In this document: in pieces, positions 42,465-54,915 of the stretch
Position numbering within the stretch: position 1 is the stretch's first letter
Layout: each line of letters starts with the position of its first letter
Source of the DNA: Yarrowia lipolytica
Lineage: Eukaryota; Ascomycota; Dipodascomycetes; Dipodascales
Assembly: GCF_001761485.1 (NCBI RefSeq)
Contig: NC_090770.1
Location: 1,860,001-1,924,000 of the forward strand
Reading direction: 5' to 3'
Length of the DNA: 64,000 bases
Translations under genes and position numbers: made by a program
The notes under the pieces: model-generated
What the model was told of the DNA's origin: nothing
The model's database searches: none
What the model saw: only the letters and a program-made list of their open reading frames with translations

Positions 42465-44567
42465 ATGGACCACCTCAGAAGCACTCTTTATGCCATCGCT
42501 CAGCGCGAGGGCATCGCCATGGCCGACGCCGACCGCGCGCTGGCGGCCTACCAGCACCAGACCGCGCTGCCGTCTCAGCCAAATGACAGAGACACAGAGA
42601 CACAAACAGACTCCCAAAGTCGGACCCGTAGTGGGAGAGAAAGAGTAAGTGCGGAGCAGATGAAGGTAGTAACTCCGCAGTCGACACAAACACAACTCCA
42701 AACGACACAGACGCCGCAGTCGACACAAACACAAGTCCAGTCGGCCCCAACACCCCATATGTTTCCAACCAACATCTGCTTTGCCACCGCGGTCAAGCTG
42801 CTGGAAACAGCCCGAAACATGGAGTGTCGCGAGTACATTGCCCAGCCCAAAACCAACCACAACTGGAACGAGATCCTGCGCACGCTCGAGGCCCAGCGAC
42901 AGCCGTTCGACCAGCTCGAGGACATGTGTCTCGTCATCCACATTTGGAACGGCAACTCCACCTCGGCCGCCTGCAAGCTGCTTTTCGAGAAGTTCCCCCA
43001 CAGAAGCTACAACCAGTGGCTGTACCGGTACAAGAACCTCAAGGAGGCCGGAGGAGAAGACCTGGAGGGAGCAGAGGAGAGCCAAGGCAGAGCCAATGGC
43101 GAGGAGGAGATTCCCGAAGAAGTGTTCCGTACTCACTTCAAAACCCGATTCCCAGACGTCTACACTGATCGAGTGCTCGCCAAATCGTCGTCGCTCTCAC
43201 ATGACAAACCCGACCGCAAGTGGTATTCGTTTGCAGTGTTCGAGGACTGGGCCATTGTGCTGTGTCTGTCAAACCAGGGCGCCACACCCACCATCATCGA
43301 GGCCGCACGAGAGCTGCACACACAGTTTCCTCACCGCACGCTGTGTGCGTGGAATAACCGGTGTCGTATGATGATCCAAATGAGTTCGATGGAGTTCTCC
43401 AAGATGGCTGCAGAGGCCAAGGCTGGCTACGACCACGAGCACGCCCTAAAGCAACTCGAAAAACGCTTCCCAGAAGTTTACAAGGTTCCTGTCTCCACAG
43501 GACCGTTGCCATCATGGACACAGAACAAACCTACCACCTCGGCCACATCACACCGACTAGTCAAGGAGAATAAGAAAATTCGGTTCACAGATGTCGAGAA
43601 CACAGCCACATACGCTCATATCGCGTTGTGCCAGACGGTTCAGGCTGCTGCCCGACAGATGGCCCACCTGTTCCCCCACAGATCGGTGCGTGCTTGGGAC
43701 AAACGTATGCGGGTGCTGCGCGCAGTACCTGGATGGCAGCAAACAGCGCAGGTAAGCTGCTCCCAGTACAGCTACGAGGCAACGATCGAACATTTGCAGG
43801 CGCGATTCCCTCAGGTATACAACGCTGAGACGTACAGACCCGAAAACGAGAGCATGGCAACGCGCGCGGATGAGTCGTTCCTGCGCAAGGCCAGATTCGA
43901 CGAGTTCGAAGACCATGTGGTGCTCGTGCACCTGTCCTTGTCCCCCACCACGACGGCCACCAAGTTACACGAGCTATTCCCCCACCGCACCCAGCAGGCC
44001 TGGAGACAGCGGACACTGCACGTCCAGAACAAAGTGGACGCCAACGCCATCGAGCATGCCAAGACGTCGTATTCTCATGAAAATGTCATGCGGCACTTTC
44101 GGCAGCGGTTTCCGTGGGTATACCGGGAGATCAAGAGCGAGCCCGTGGAGGCCATCGTTAAGGTCGAGAGTCCGATAATGCCCACTCCGCAGATCATGCA
44201 CACCATGCCTCCTCGTCTGGAGCATATTCCTCCGCCTTCCCCTGCTCTGGCGTTCCCTCTCACTCCTCCGTTGAACACCGAAGAGCTTCCGCGAAGTCTG
44301 GCTACTTTGGAGCGCCTGTTGATCCTCAAGACAATGGCGTCTTCCAAGTCTCCGGCCACGGATTTGTCTCGTGCATGGCCACATAAGCATGTGTACGAGT
44401 GGACGACGCTGTGTGATTCTCTGAGGAATGCTTCGAACCAGGAGTTGGTGGTTGCCATGGAGACGTTTTGCGAGCAGGAGCTTCGAGCCGTGCTGGCCGT
44501 GCACTATCCCCAGTACCGTGTTCAGCGTCGTAAGAGTTGGATTGATACAGTTTTGATCAAAGGGTAG
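42465..44567 (+). CDS. Five-module Myb/SANT-like repeat protein
   Basis: A 700-residue protein of no family known to me. After a Gln/Thr/Ser-rich N terminus (1-100) comes a module repeated five times at a period of about 102-133 residues. Each has an acidic-hydrophobic helix (FDQLEDMCLVIHI, FAVFEDWAIVLCL, FTDVENTATYAHI, FDEFEDHVVLVHL, SLATLERLLILKT). Then comes a helix ending in LFPHRS or a variant and a recognition-helix-like AW..R (FPHR at about 177, 288, 403, 505; WPHK at 638). A second element ends FPDVY, FPEVY, FPQVY, FPWVY or YPQY (229, 335, 448, 549, 681). The three-helix pattern with spaced tryptophans resembles Myb/SANT or MADF DNA-binding folds, so I infer a multi-domain DNA-binding protein. 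A Pro-rich segment (560-605) precedes the last module. The gene is intronless, with host-like codons, and starts at the first ATG. Confidence 0.85.
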   Translation: MDHLRSTLYAIAQREGIAMADADRALAAYQHQTALPSQPNDRDTETQTDSQSRTRSGRERVSAEQMKVVTPQSTQTQLQTTQTPQSTQTQVQSAPTPHMFPTNICFATAVKLLETARNMECREYIAQPKTNHNWNEILRTLEAQRQPFDQLEDMCLVIHIWNGNSTSAACKLLFEKFPHRSYNQWLYRYKNLKEAGGEDLEGAEESQGRANGEEEIPEEVFRTHFKTRFPDVYTDRVLAKSSSLSHDKPDRKWYSFAVFEDWAIVLCLSNQGATPTIIEAARELHTQFPHRTLCAWNNRCRMMIQMSSMEFSKMAAEAKAGYDHEHALKQLEKRFPEVYKVPVSTGPLPSWTQNKPTTSATSHRLVKENKKIRFTDVENTATYAHIALCQTVQAAARQMAHLFPHRSVRAWDKRMRVLRAVPGWQQTAQVSCSQYSYEATIEHLQARFPQVYNAETYRPENESMATRADESFLRKARFDEFEDHVVLVHLSLSPTTTATKLHELFPHRTQQAWRQRTLHVQNKVDANAIEHAKTSYSHENVMRHFRQRFPWVYREIKSEPVEAIVKVESPIMPTPQIMHTMPPRLEHIPPPSPALAFPLTPPLNTEELPRSLATLERLLILKTMASSKSPATDLSRAWPHKHVYEWTTLCDSLRNASNQELVVAMETFCEQELRAVLAVHYPQYRVQRRKSWIDTVLIKG

Positions 44568-45392
44568 TAAATCTAGTGGGCTGGGGATGGGATGTATTTA
44601 AATATTTAAGAGCGGCTATTTGAATCCACGAACGGATTGATTGGCTGCAATATATTGATTATTTATGGAGCGTGAAGGTGAAAGGTGTTTATGTACAGGA
44701 GATTGCAGTATATATCGTCACTACAGTATTAGTTACGATAATCGTACATTTACAGATGGTATTTTGTTTAATATCAAGTGACATTGAATTATTCCTAAGT
44801 AAATTCAGTACTGTAGTTGAAAGACACCCCACCACAATTTGCCAACACAACTTTTTCGTTTCCGACTCTTCTTCTTCCACATCACTCAAACACAATGACA
44901 CAAACGCAGTGACACACAGGCCATGGCACAAACGCAACGAACGGAGCTCTCAACACACTCACCCTCCTCCTCGCTGTCACAAACCCCACAAAGCCGAGGA
45001 TGCAATCATGTTCTGTCTCCAAATCAGAGTGGGTTTTTGCGTGTCAGTAGGAGGAGTATGAGTGAGGCAAGAGGTTCTTTTGTTATAGGTGTTTGAGGTG
45101 ACCGGCGCTTTCTCAGAACAAACCCATTCGACAAGACCATGAGTACTCAAGCTGCCACAAGTACAATCTCAAGCTGTCACACTCTCACCAAGCGAGCAGT
45201 TTCATATGTGCACAACGTTGTGAGGCAACAGTAGTATTTTGATGAAGAACGATTACCCAACTTGGATCATTCAATACAATACCGAATTACAAACGAGCCG
45301 CAAATGCCATTACAGTACTCCACACAAACACATTGGCATTTGCACATACGCTGATCTAATCGATGTCATCATCTTCTTGCTATGTGCTAATC
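44568..45392. other. Intergenic stretch between convergent genes
   Basis: This lies between the 3' ends of the five-module gene and the monooxygenase gene. It is A+T-rich near 44590-44830. It has open frames of 129 and 104 codons with no recognised domain. I see nothing else. Confidence 0.5.
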
Positions 45393-46994
45393 TCAAGCTG
45401 AAGTCTTTACTCGCTTTGGAACAGGCCCTTCAGAAGTGGCCCTATTTTCCTCTGTCACTGTCTCTCCTTCCTTCTCTTCCCGCTCACTGTCCTCCTCAGT
45501 CACTAGGTTGCCATCTTTTCCAAGAGGAAAAGGCTGGTCTTTCTTCCAGGTGAATCTTTTGGCAGGATGATCGTCTCGGAGATGAGACTGGCCGGGCGAG
45601 GAATAAATATTCTCTCTGAGAGTACCGCCCGGAACAGCATAGTCCTCCCAGAATCGACCTCGTTTCTGTAGCTCGGGAACCAGAAGTTTAACGATGGACT
45701 CATAGGTGCCTGGAATGGTGGCACTGGCCAGATTGAAGCCATCCACGTCTCCGATTTCCACCCACTCCTCCAGTCTATCAGCCACAGTGGTGGGAGAGCC
45801 GACAATGACCTCTCCTCGTCCACCAATGACATACTCCTTTGCCACTCGCGACTTGTTCCACATTCCGTCAGTTTCACTACAAGAGGTAGCCCACTGCGCA
45901 ATGATCTTTGCAAGTGTATCATTGTCTGTCACCTCTCGCAGATCTAGGTCGTCAGGGTATTTGCTAATGTCCAGACCAAACCACCCTCCAAACAGAGTCA
46001 AGGCACCCTCGGGATCTACATACGAGTTGTATTCGTCGTACTTTTCCCGTGCTAACTCGTCGGTCTCCGCCACAATTACAAACATCACGGCAAGGGTTTT
46101 GAGGCTCTGGGGGTCTCTCCCGATCTTTGCGGCCTGTTCTCTGAGATCGTCGACCGACTTACGAATGAACTGTGGGGTAGGACCAGCCACAAACGCAGCC
46201 TCAGCATGCTTGCATGCAAACCCACGTCCAGCTTTCGACATGCCAGCCTGGAACAGAAACGGAGTTCTCTGGGGCGAGGGAGAAGTGATTGCAGGGCCCG
46301 GTACCTTGAAATACTTGCCCTCATGGTTGATGTATCGGACGAGCTCCGGGTCGACCAGAACATTGGCCTCTACGTCCTTCTTGAGCGCATCTTCTCGCCA
46401 TGACGATTCCCACAGTTTGTAAGTCACGTCCAGATACTCGTTGGCAATGTTATACCGCTCATCATGAGCAATCTGACAGTCCAGACCGTGGTTGATGGCA
46501 CCAGACTCGAGATACGACGTGACAATGTTCCAGGCGACTCGGCCCTTGGACAGATGATCGACAGTGGCAAAACGACGGGCCAAACCATAGGGCACATCGT
46601 AGGTGGTTGATACGGTGATTCCAAAGCCAATGTTATTGGTGGCCATCGATAGAGCAGGGACGAGATAAAGCGGGTCATTGACGGGAAACTGGGTACCAGT
46701 CTTGATCGCTGTATCCTTTTCGGACTTGTAAACGTCGTAAACTCCTGCAGTGTCGGCCACAAATATGGCGTGGAATTTGCCTTTTTCGAGCAGCTGGGCG
46801 AGCTCGACCCAGTGGTCAAGGTCGTTCCAGTTCTTCTGCCGGTTCTCAGGGTGTCTCCAGAGTCCAGCGTTAAGATGATTGGGGGTGTTCATGACAAAGG
46901 CATTGAGAATGATTTTTTTCTTTTCCGGATGCTTGACCGGTGCAGAAACGGCGACTTTGCCGTTCTCAACTCCTTTTTGAGAAATGATGTCCAT
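45393..46994 (-). CDS. FMN-dependent monooxygenase, NtaA/SnaA/DszA family
   Basis: A 533-residue enzyme of the bacterial-luciferase-like superfamily. Relatives (nitrilotriacetate monooxygenase component A, DszA, SnaA) use reduced FMN from a partner reductase plus oxygen to oxidise amines, sulfones and similar substrates. Family blocks seen: NAFVMNTPNHLNAGLWRHP (about 30-48), the FHAIFVADTAGVYDVY strand, NDPLYLVPALSMAT, GFGITVSTTYDVPYGLARRF, DHLSKGRVAWNIVTSYLESG, HDERYNIANEYLDVTYKLWE, TPFLFQAGMSKAGRGFACKH and VIGGRGEVIVGSPTTVADRL. It is longer than the bacterial enzymes (about 440-460 residues) because of a charged C-terminal tail (about 470-533, Glu-rich, ending PKRVKTSA). The substrate cannot be read from sequence and no reductase gene is adjacent. 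The family is mainly bacterial with patchy presence in fungi, so an old transfer is plausible. The codons are host-like. Confidence 0.93.
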   Translation of the reverse strand: MDIISQKGVENGKVAVSAPVKHPEKKKIILNAFVMNTPNHLNAGLWRHPENRQKNWNDLDHWVELAQLLEKGKFHAIFVADTAGVYDVYKSEKDTAIKTGTQFPVNDPLYLVPALSMATNNIGFGITVSTTYDVPYGLARRFATVDHLSKGRVAWNIVTSYLESGAINHGLDCQIAHDERYNIANEYLDVTYKLWESSWREDALKKDVEANVLVDPELVRYINHEGKYFKVPGPAITSPSPQRTPFLFQAGMSKAGRGFACKHAEAAFVAGPTPQFIRKSVDDLREQAAKIGRDPQSLKTLAVMFVIVAETDELAREKYDEYNSYVDPEGALTLFGGWFGLDISKYPDDLDLREVTDNDTLAKIIAQWATSCSETDGMWNKSRVAKEYVIGGRGEVIVGSPTTVADRLEEWVEIGDVDGFNLASATIPGTYESIVKLLVPELQKRGRFWEDYAVPGGTLRENIYSSPGQSHLRDDHPAKRFTWKKDQPFPLGKDGNLVTEEDSEREEKEGETVTEENRATSEGPVPKRVKTSA

Positions 46995-48811
46995 GAATCA
47001 GATGAAGACTTGTCTATTGTCCAGATCACCATCTCAGGCTATCCCAGCCACACTTCAGCCACACTTTTTTCAAAGGCTATTATCACGTCATGACTGAGGG
47101 GAGTGAAACCAGAGATGGATGGCGCAATGTGGCTGGTGTTGGCGAATCATGTGATCAGACCTTCCTACTGCACTCTAGCATCACGTGTTTGTTCCAGCCA
47201 AGGCTCTTCTGATTACCGCCGTACCTCTACGCCGAGATTCTAGCTATTCAGGAACAAGATGTTATGCTTGGGTGTGGTGATGGTAAAGGTCTGGGGAACT
47301 GAAGACTTTTGGGTATTCCTTGGTGATTTGAGGTTCATCATTGACAACCCATTTTCAACAGACGTTTGCTGGGCTCGGTAGGGGGGGGCGGTGGATGGAG
47401 TAATAAGCTGTGTTGGCAATATGAGACAGGCTTGATGTCAAATTCTCAATCCGTGGTTGATGAACTCCTGCTTTCTTTATCCTGCTTGGGTTGCTACACA
47501 CCTCTCACCTACCCTCTGCTGTGAGTGAGGATGCTGGAACATGACTGATGATGACACTGGGTGACTTTGGTGGATCATAGATTGATAAAGTGGATGTGAA
47601 GTATGGATTTGATTCAATCTGTTGATGGAACTTGGTTGAATGTATCAAGCCAGGGCTTCTTTTATCTTTCCCTGATGGGGTAGTTTCAGATAGCCGTTTC
47701 CATAGGTGGTTTTGTGGATTCAGACTCTGTAACTTACCACTGACTTCTCAATATTTCTATTATCCAATAACATTGTCAATCCTGCCATTGAACAAACTAA
47801 AGGGACCTGTGCGATTATTGAGGAGATATCAGTATTCAATATTACTCCATATATCTTTACAAGTATCGTAGTCAATGTCGTCATATTAAAAAAAGGTCTC
47901 AAAAAATCTTAGGGCTCGCCAGTCTCAGCGAGACGAACGCCAATACTCTGCGACTGGTATCAGAATTAAGTCCCTATTTTTTTGACAGTTCATGGAGGGT
48001 ATTTCCGAGAGAATGTTGAAGAGTGTATGTTTCAGGCGTTGCTACTAACAGACAGAGAGGGAAGAAAGGGGAGGAGGAGACAATATGGATGCTGTATGGA
48101 CTAAAATGAAGCCATTGGAACGTAGTGAAAGAAGTAAAGAGTTGAAAATAGTAATCAATGTCGAGATTGTAATAGCTTGCCGCTTCTTCTGTCAAAATCT
48201 GACCACTACTCATTGAATTGGAGTTTGTCTCGTTTGTGGGTCATGGTGTTAACGTCAGTTTTGTCAGTGATTAGCTAATCCCCCTGAAATAGCGATACTA
48301 TAAGTACACATGGTTGGAAGTGCATGTTCCTTTTCGCGGTTTGGCCAAGTCACAAGTGGTCACATTCGAACAAAAATGGCTCTCCTTCAGCATTCAAAAT
48401 CTTTCAACTACACACACTTGACTTTACTTTGAAATTTTAATGAGGTACCACTTTCATCCCTCTATACTCCTAACTATATCCAAACTTGGTTAATGATCCC
48501 AACAAAGTACATCATCACTTCTACCATCACTTCTACCATCACATCCCACCACTACAACCCACTCCAAACCCACTCATAACCCCACCATCTCCACCTCCGC
48601 ATCGACCCACGTGGTGTCTCACATTACACTCAATCACGTGACCCCTCCAGCCCTCCTAATGCACATTGGCGAAATTACATGAGGTTTCACATTTGGCTCG
48701 GGGTATAAGAACAAGGTGAAACAGCGTGCAAGGGTTCGTCTTTATGGATGGGTGTGGAGATGGAGGAGGTGAATGGAATTGACTGGAGGAGGCGCAAGGA
48801 ATTGACTGGCG

Positions 48812-48848
48812 GACGGTGTTGAACGGTGTTGAACGGTGTTGAACGGAG
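48812..48848. repeat. (GAACGGTGTT)n repeat
   Basis: Four 10-base copies, the last GAACGGAGTT. Confidence 0.8.
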
Positions 48849-49519
48849 TTTGTCTGGGTGAAGGAGCTGACGAAGTTGTCTGACTGGCAGAACTGTCAGG
48901 GGGAGTTGAACCACTGTGCGAACTTTTCATCAGTTGCAACTACCGAATCTCTCACGTTTGGCTGATAACTGTCTGAGTTGTCTGAATCGTCTGAGTAGAT
49001 TGACAAGTACAGTAGTGCAGATACAAGCAGTGTAGGTACGAGGAGTGTACGGTACGTCTGTAGATCGAGGATATAAAGCCTTGGAACAAGAAAAAAGATA
49101 TTTTGTCCTCTCCGTCTTCTTTTTTGTCCTCTCTTGGCTGGTGTTTATGTTTTTTTCCATTGTCTCATTCAATCGTTCTGTCTCGCCCTACTTCCGTTGT
49201 CCCGCCCCATGACTGCGTTATCCATGCAAGATAACAGCCAATCGGAGTTTGGCGGAGAAATGCGGGAATTATGGCTGAAAACGGGCAGTTTTCCCACCCA
49301 ACTGAGACTGGGAATAACCGGACCGGTCGGACTTGCTCCAAAACTACCGCTTCGCAACACCCGTTATCCTCGTATCTCGTCGACGATAACAACCCTGTCA
49401 GTGGAGAGAAACTCGTCAAAGTTGCCGATAGGCAATCAAACTGTAACCCTGAGGTGGTGGAGCGGGAGACGATCATTGAGAGTGGAGTGAGTGAAGAGCA
49501 ATGTTCGAACTTGGTACCT

Positions 49520-49712
49520 GTTCATGCTTGGGTATGTACTGTTCGTGCTTGGGTACTGTTCGTGCTTGGGTACTGTTCGTGTGGGGTACTGTTTCGTTGC
49601 TTGGGTACTGTTCGTGCTTGGGTACTGTTCGTGCTTGGGTACTGTTCGTGCTTGGTTACCTGCTCGTGCTTGGGTACCTGCTCGAGCTTGGGTACCTTCT
49701 CGAGCTTGGGCC
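49520..49712. repeat. 17 bp minisatellite, GTTCGTGCTTGGGTACT
   Basis: About eleven copies of 17 bases, drifting to CTCGAGCTTGGGTACCT at the right. Open frames across it are repetitive and not called as genes. Confidence 0.9.
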
Positions 49713-50822
49713 TGTAATGAAATCTTGTCAGACAGTGCAATTGATGAATCCCTACCCACATACTCACTGCCCAGACTCACCGCGGCTCATAGATACGCCA
49801 GACCAACTCTCATCTGACTTTGACAGCTGGGCGCAGACAAGACACCAACGAACAATAAAAGCCAGTGAGAATTAAGCCAGTCGAGTCTGACAGCCATAGT
49901 TCGAGTCAGTCTCAGTCTATGACTGTCTCACAAGCTTGATAATTATTCCACCTTTGTGGTATCTGCTATCTCGCCAGGTCCTTCCATCTTGCGCTGTCTC
50001 ACATGGCAACTGTAGGGAGCCGTCGGTGCGTGACCGTAATATCGGCCGCAACCAAACCCTTTCCCCTACATACTTGTATTGTCTGGGACGAGGGTCCGGG
50101 ACATATTATCGGGTGACATAATGTGGACAGAGGTGGGGTGATTGCGGAGTTGAGGGCAGAGAGTAGGCGCGATGTTGCCGCGCGGTTACTGTGCTGTGGG
50201 GAGGTGGTTGATATTGAAGAAAATTTCAGCCGCTAGAGCCGCTGTGGTGATTCTGTTGAGATAAGAACGAGCCTCCTAGCCCAGATTTATGACCCGAATG
50301 TCAGATTACGACCCGAACCTCTCACACTCGAATTATTGGCCACTCCTGGATGTTTAGCCATGGTGCTGGGGGAATTACATCTCTAGAATCAGATTCTCGA
50401 GTCAGCTGATCTTTTTTTTGTCAGAATCCAGATCCTCAGACCAGACCTTCATCTCGTCTTTTCTGACTCGAACCCGTCTCGCAAACCCGTACCAACTACT
50501 CAGTAGTAACACTTATTAGGAGTCTCTACCTTTGCCGCAACCCCCATCAATAAAGCCCCTGAATAATCCCCGGTCCCTAGCTGGTTCGTTGTTTCTCGTA
50601 GCACCAGTTCGCCAACATGGGGAAGATCCTCACTGACTAGCGTTCAAGGCACCAATGTCCGCACTAATAGCGGCATCAAGTAGCAGCCCTACCGGTAGTT
50701 CAGTACATGGTACAACATCCAGTACAATACAGCCCCGTAGTCCAGTAGTACAAGCAGTACCCCAGCAGTCCAGTTCCTCCAATACAGTCGTGCTCCTACC
50801 GCTAGTTCGATTCCACCACATC

Positions 50823-50846
50823 CCCCCGTATCCCGTATCCCGTATC
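50823..50846. repeat. (CCCGTAT)n repeat
   Basis: Three perfect 7-base copies and a partial one. Confidence 0.75.
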
Positions 50847-53800
50847 CCGCACCATGACCCACGGCTGACCAATGTCGGCCATCTCCGAGATATGCCTTGG
50901 CCGATCTGAGACGAGTCATTCCGAGAGCCAATCTCAGATTGCATTCGGAGCCAGCGTAGCCCCATCCAGGGATACCCGGCGACGTTCCACCAGTCTCATG
51001 CCCCCGGTCCCAACAAAGCTTCACAGGGTCTGAGAAGCTCCTCAAGCCAGGGTCTCTAGTTGCATAGCTGCAGGTTCCGATTCCGGCCACATGTCTTTCT
51101 CTTGTCTCCCCGTTGCATCCACGACATCTGTCGATATGTACGTCTCGCACTAGCACGCGGCTCTCGAGCTAATGTTGATCCGGGGTATGATCGGCAGGAT
51201 GGAGGTGGAGAGCGGGATGGTGGCTGGCTTTGGATGGAGAATGGAGATTGTATAGATAATCAGGGAACCACAGTAGCCGTAGCCAATGGAGGAGGTGGGA
51301 CGAGATGACCGCCACACCGCCAATGGAGAGAGGTTTGGACAGCCCCACGCTTCCCTGCGTTGAGCAGGTGCAAATCCGGCTCAAGCTCTGACACTGGCGT
51401 GAAACCTGCTCGTGTGGAGCATGCGCAGATAGCCGATCTGTGACGTTGGCGCCGATCCGGAGCGACATGAAACAGGGTGCTGACAGGGGTTTGGGAAGTG
51501 TAAAGAGGTGGATGGGAGTGTAAGGAGTGACCAACACAGGGTACAGCCTTCGTGATATGGACAGCAAGTGGTTGTCGGAATCAGTAAGACCGGCTCTTGC
51601 CAGGTCGCTCTTCCGCTGTAAATCACCGCTTCTCAAACGCTTGCGAACACTGAGTTTGTGCAACGGACTCCGAAGGTGGCCGGATGAGGAAGCAGGGCGG
51701 AGACAATTGGCAGTTAAGAAGATGTGGCAGTGGATGTGGCCGTTGAGAAGGTTGTGGCAGTAGAAGTCATGTCACAGGTAGCTGGTTGAAACTAGTCTGG
51801 GGACAGATTGGTGACGGGAACTTGGACTGATATTTGGTGGAGTGACCTTCAAATGAATCTTAACGTCATCATTTCGAGGTGCCAAGTTGCCGTGATTTGG
51901 TGAGGAGTCGGAATCTGGTGGTGTAGTCATCTGGTCAAACGATGCTGGTGAATGTGAAATACTGTACAGTATGTAATGTAATGATTGTAGATAATCGGTT
52001 AAACATTGTTGAGACTGTTGAATGCTAGTAATTCGACCGACTGAACCATTCTTAGAAGTCTCCGTTCTCAGAATCACCGATTTCAGAACAGGATAGCTAA
52101 GGACCCCGACAAACTCTCGTTTCAGCTGAACCTGGTCCAGGCCAATGACAATGTAGTTCCATTGGCTCTTATGGAAATAGGGCGTCGGGCGTATTCTAGT
52201 TTCTGTTGTAGTTGAGTGTAGGCTATGGACTAGACCATAGACAGTAGATATCAGTGCTCTAACGCCACACCATCTCATCACCCGTCGACATAGACGGGAG
52301 AGAAATTGCTACAGTATCGTACTTTCGGAGTTGGTCTGACCCTATGTCCCTACTCCAGTCGCAGGGGGTGCTCAGGGGTTGTCCACAGAGGTTGCTCAGG
52401 GGTTGTTCGCACCAGTCGCAGAGATTTATCAGGAGTTTGCACTCTTGGACTTGAGGAGCAGATAGAGCGTTGACAAAAACCCAACTGGAGATGAAGAATA
52501 GCGAAAACAAGACAAAAATGACAGTGGAGATAATGTGACGTTAGTTGGTGTTGGCTTGACATTATCGTAAAGTGAATTGAGTGAAGTGAGTGGATATTAG
52601 CAGACTTGCTGACTAGGATGAAGGGTGGTAGATCGAAGGCAGTAGATTGAAGGCGGAACATTGAAGGCGGTAGATTGTAGGTGAAAGCCACTGACAGCGG
52701 CAATGACCGCCGCTGACTTCAATTCAAGGATTCCAAGCATCGCACCGACCCAAATAGTGCCTAGCTCGACTTTGTCCATCTTGTGTTTTGTTTTGGGATG
52801 GGTAGATTGCCAAATGGACGTTCCGGGTCTTCAATTCCGGTTTCGGGTTCGTTCCAGTAGACTGTCAATCCAGCTCTTTTCTACTGGACTCTATTCGATT
52901 CTACTTGAGTCGGTGTTGATCACTCTCAGTTTCGTGTGTTGTCACTCTGCTACTGCAACTTGACAACTCCAGAGAGCTTGGGTGGTTTCTTTGGTGTAGT
53001 TGATGACGACGACCTCATCCACTCATCCACTCCTCCATCTTCTCACTCTCTCCCTCATTGCAAGACGGGGCCTTGAAGCGGTACCCAGGCTGATGTCTGA
53101 ACAGGAAACGCCATCGACAGAGCTTCTCAAATCTGGGTTGGAATGGTGATTTTGGCAGCTGGAGAGAGGTGGACTAGGGAATCTCGAGTGGAGAAAAAGA
53201 AAGAAGACAGACTTTTGTATCGCGATTCATCTCCAGTTCAAGTCCAGATTCTAATCGCTCTTTTCGTCGGTGACACTCAAACAATGCCGGTACATCTGCG
53301 CCGCTTTCGGGTTGCTTTCTGCTCAATAAATCTCCCTTCCACACAGCCTCTGATCGACGATGATGGAGGAGTTGATCAAGATGAGCTTCGAAGCACTGCA
53401 CCAGGAGCACCAGGACAACTGGGCAAGCACATAATCGGACCACCAGGAGTACTGTGCGAGCACCATCAGGGCCACCATCTTGCTCTACTAATCTACGGAC
53501 CAATGGAGAACTACCGGTCTAACGGACCCACCCCAGGCTCGAGAAACCACATCCACACGTGATTACTGTCTCTCACATGTGGTTGTTCACGTGTGTGCTT
53601 GAATAGTGTGTCTTTGGCAACAATGTGTCTCTTTTGGCTGCCTCTGCTTCTATACGTGGTCATTGCCGGAAAGAAGAACGACGAGAAGCCAACGATGCAG
53701 CCACAGATCAGCGATAGAGGCGGCTAATCTCGGGAGGTTAACCGCACAGTCCCATCCTTATCAGCACTGGCGTTATCAGGGCTGGGGACTACGATGGTTT

Positions 53801-54342
53801 TGGTTATCAAGTAGTTTGGGTGGATGTCAAGTGTCTGATCGTCAAGTGCTTGTTGCCATTGTGATATGACTCAAATCATTCGGATAATGACCACCTCAAC
53901 TCCAAGAACGGCTCCTCCGCCCTTCACGTGATCTGGCCCACCGCCATCTCCACCACCAGCCCACTCATCTCAATATCAACAATATTATCGACACTTATTA
54001 TTTGCCAGGGTCAATGTTGCAGATATTATTGGCACCTCAAAAAGGGTTCACAAGAGTCCGGAAAGTTACGTCGACGAGATTGTGGGCGGTTGGCTGTGGC
54101 GATTGTGGCCGTGGCGAGTGTGGCTGGTCCACAGACGGTATCCGCCAATATAGTAATAGTTGGGAGTTAGTTGAGAGTTAGTTGGGTGTGTTGGAAAGCC
54201 TGAGAAGGTAGTTTGACTGTGGGAATTGGTAGTTGGGAGTTAGTTGGGATGGCTTACTTCTCATTTCTGCAAACACCACTCCACTCGGATTTCGCACTGA
54301 CATGACCAAATTGCGTGGTGTGGTGTTGCCAACCTCCGGGTG

Positions 54343-54438
54343 GTTTCTGTTCTGAGATGTTTCTGTTCGGAGTTGTTTCTTTTCGGAGGTGTTTCTGTTC
54401 GGAGGTGTTTCTGTTCGGAGGTGTTTCTGTTCGGAGGT
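54343..54438. repeat. 16 bp minisatellite, GTTTCTGTTCGGAGGT
   Basis: Six copies of 16 bases; the last three are identical and the first three carry one to three changes each. Confidence 0.9.
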
Positions 54439-54915
54439 GTTTTTTTCTGAAGCGTTTCTGTTCTCAGGTGGTTTCGGACTCGACAAGATGGTCAGTGTTA
54501 TTAAGTCAGTTGGAGTCTCGGTCGGAAACTAGCTGGGGCCCAAGTAAGGAGAATAGCCAGTAGACAACACGGAAACAATGGATATTCCATCTAGCTTCAA
54601 AGTTGTATCATCTTGTGGCATTGTTCCATCAACATTCTATCGACATTCTCTGGTTCTATCGACACTGCATAGACCTTCTAGGCACCGGGCTGCGCTTGTT
54701 CTTCGAGCAGGTCTCTCTCGATCAATCTCACGACGCTCAACTCACGTCTCTCAACCTCCAATTTGTCTGGCCATTCGGGCTAGTCCGCATTCGGAGGAAG
54801 ACAGCTGTACTCGGCATCCAACTCGAGAACGGTATGATGGTTCGAGTAATAATGGTGCCAGTAAAATGATCTAAAATCGAACCTCGTCTTTCTTCCGAAC
54901 CAACTGGTGATTTGA

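Noticed and set aside
49501-49875. Overlapping repetitive frames across the 17 bp minisatellite
   Set aside because: The frames merely translate the tandem repeat, in several frames and both strands.
51169-52281. Minus-strand frames of 164 and 169 codons
   Set aside because: No recognisable domain, poor codon bias and no conserved motif; treated as chance open frames.
53361-53495. Coding-like fragment (MEELIKMSFEALHQEHQDNW)
   Set aside because: Short, interrupted by stops, no family recognised; too weak to call a relic.
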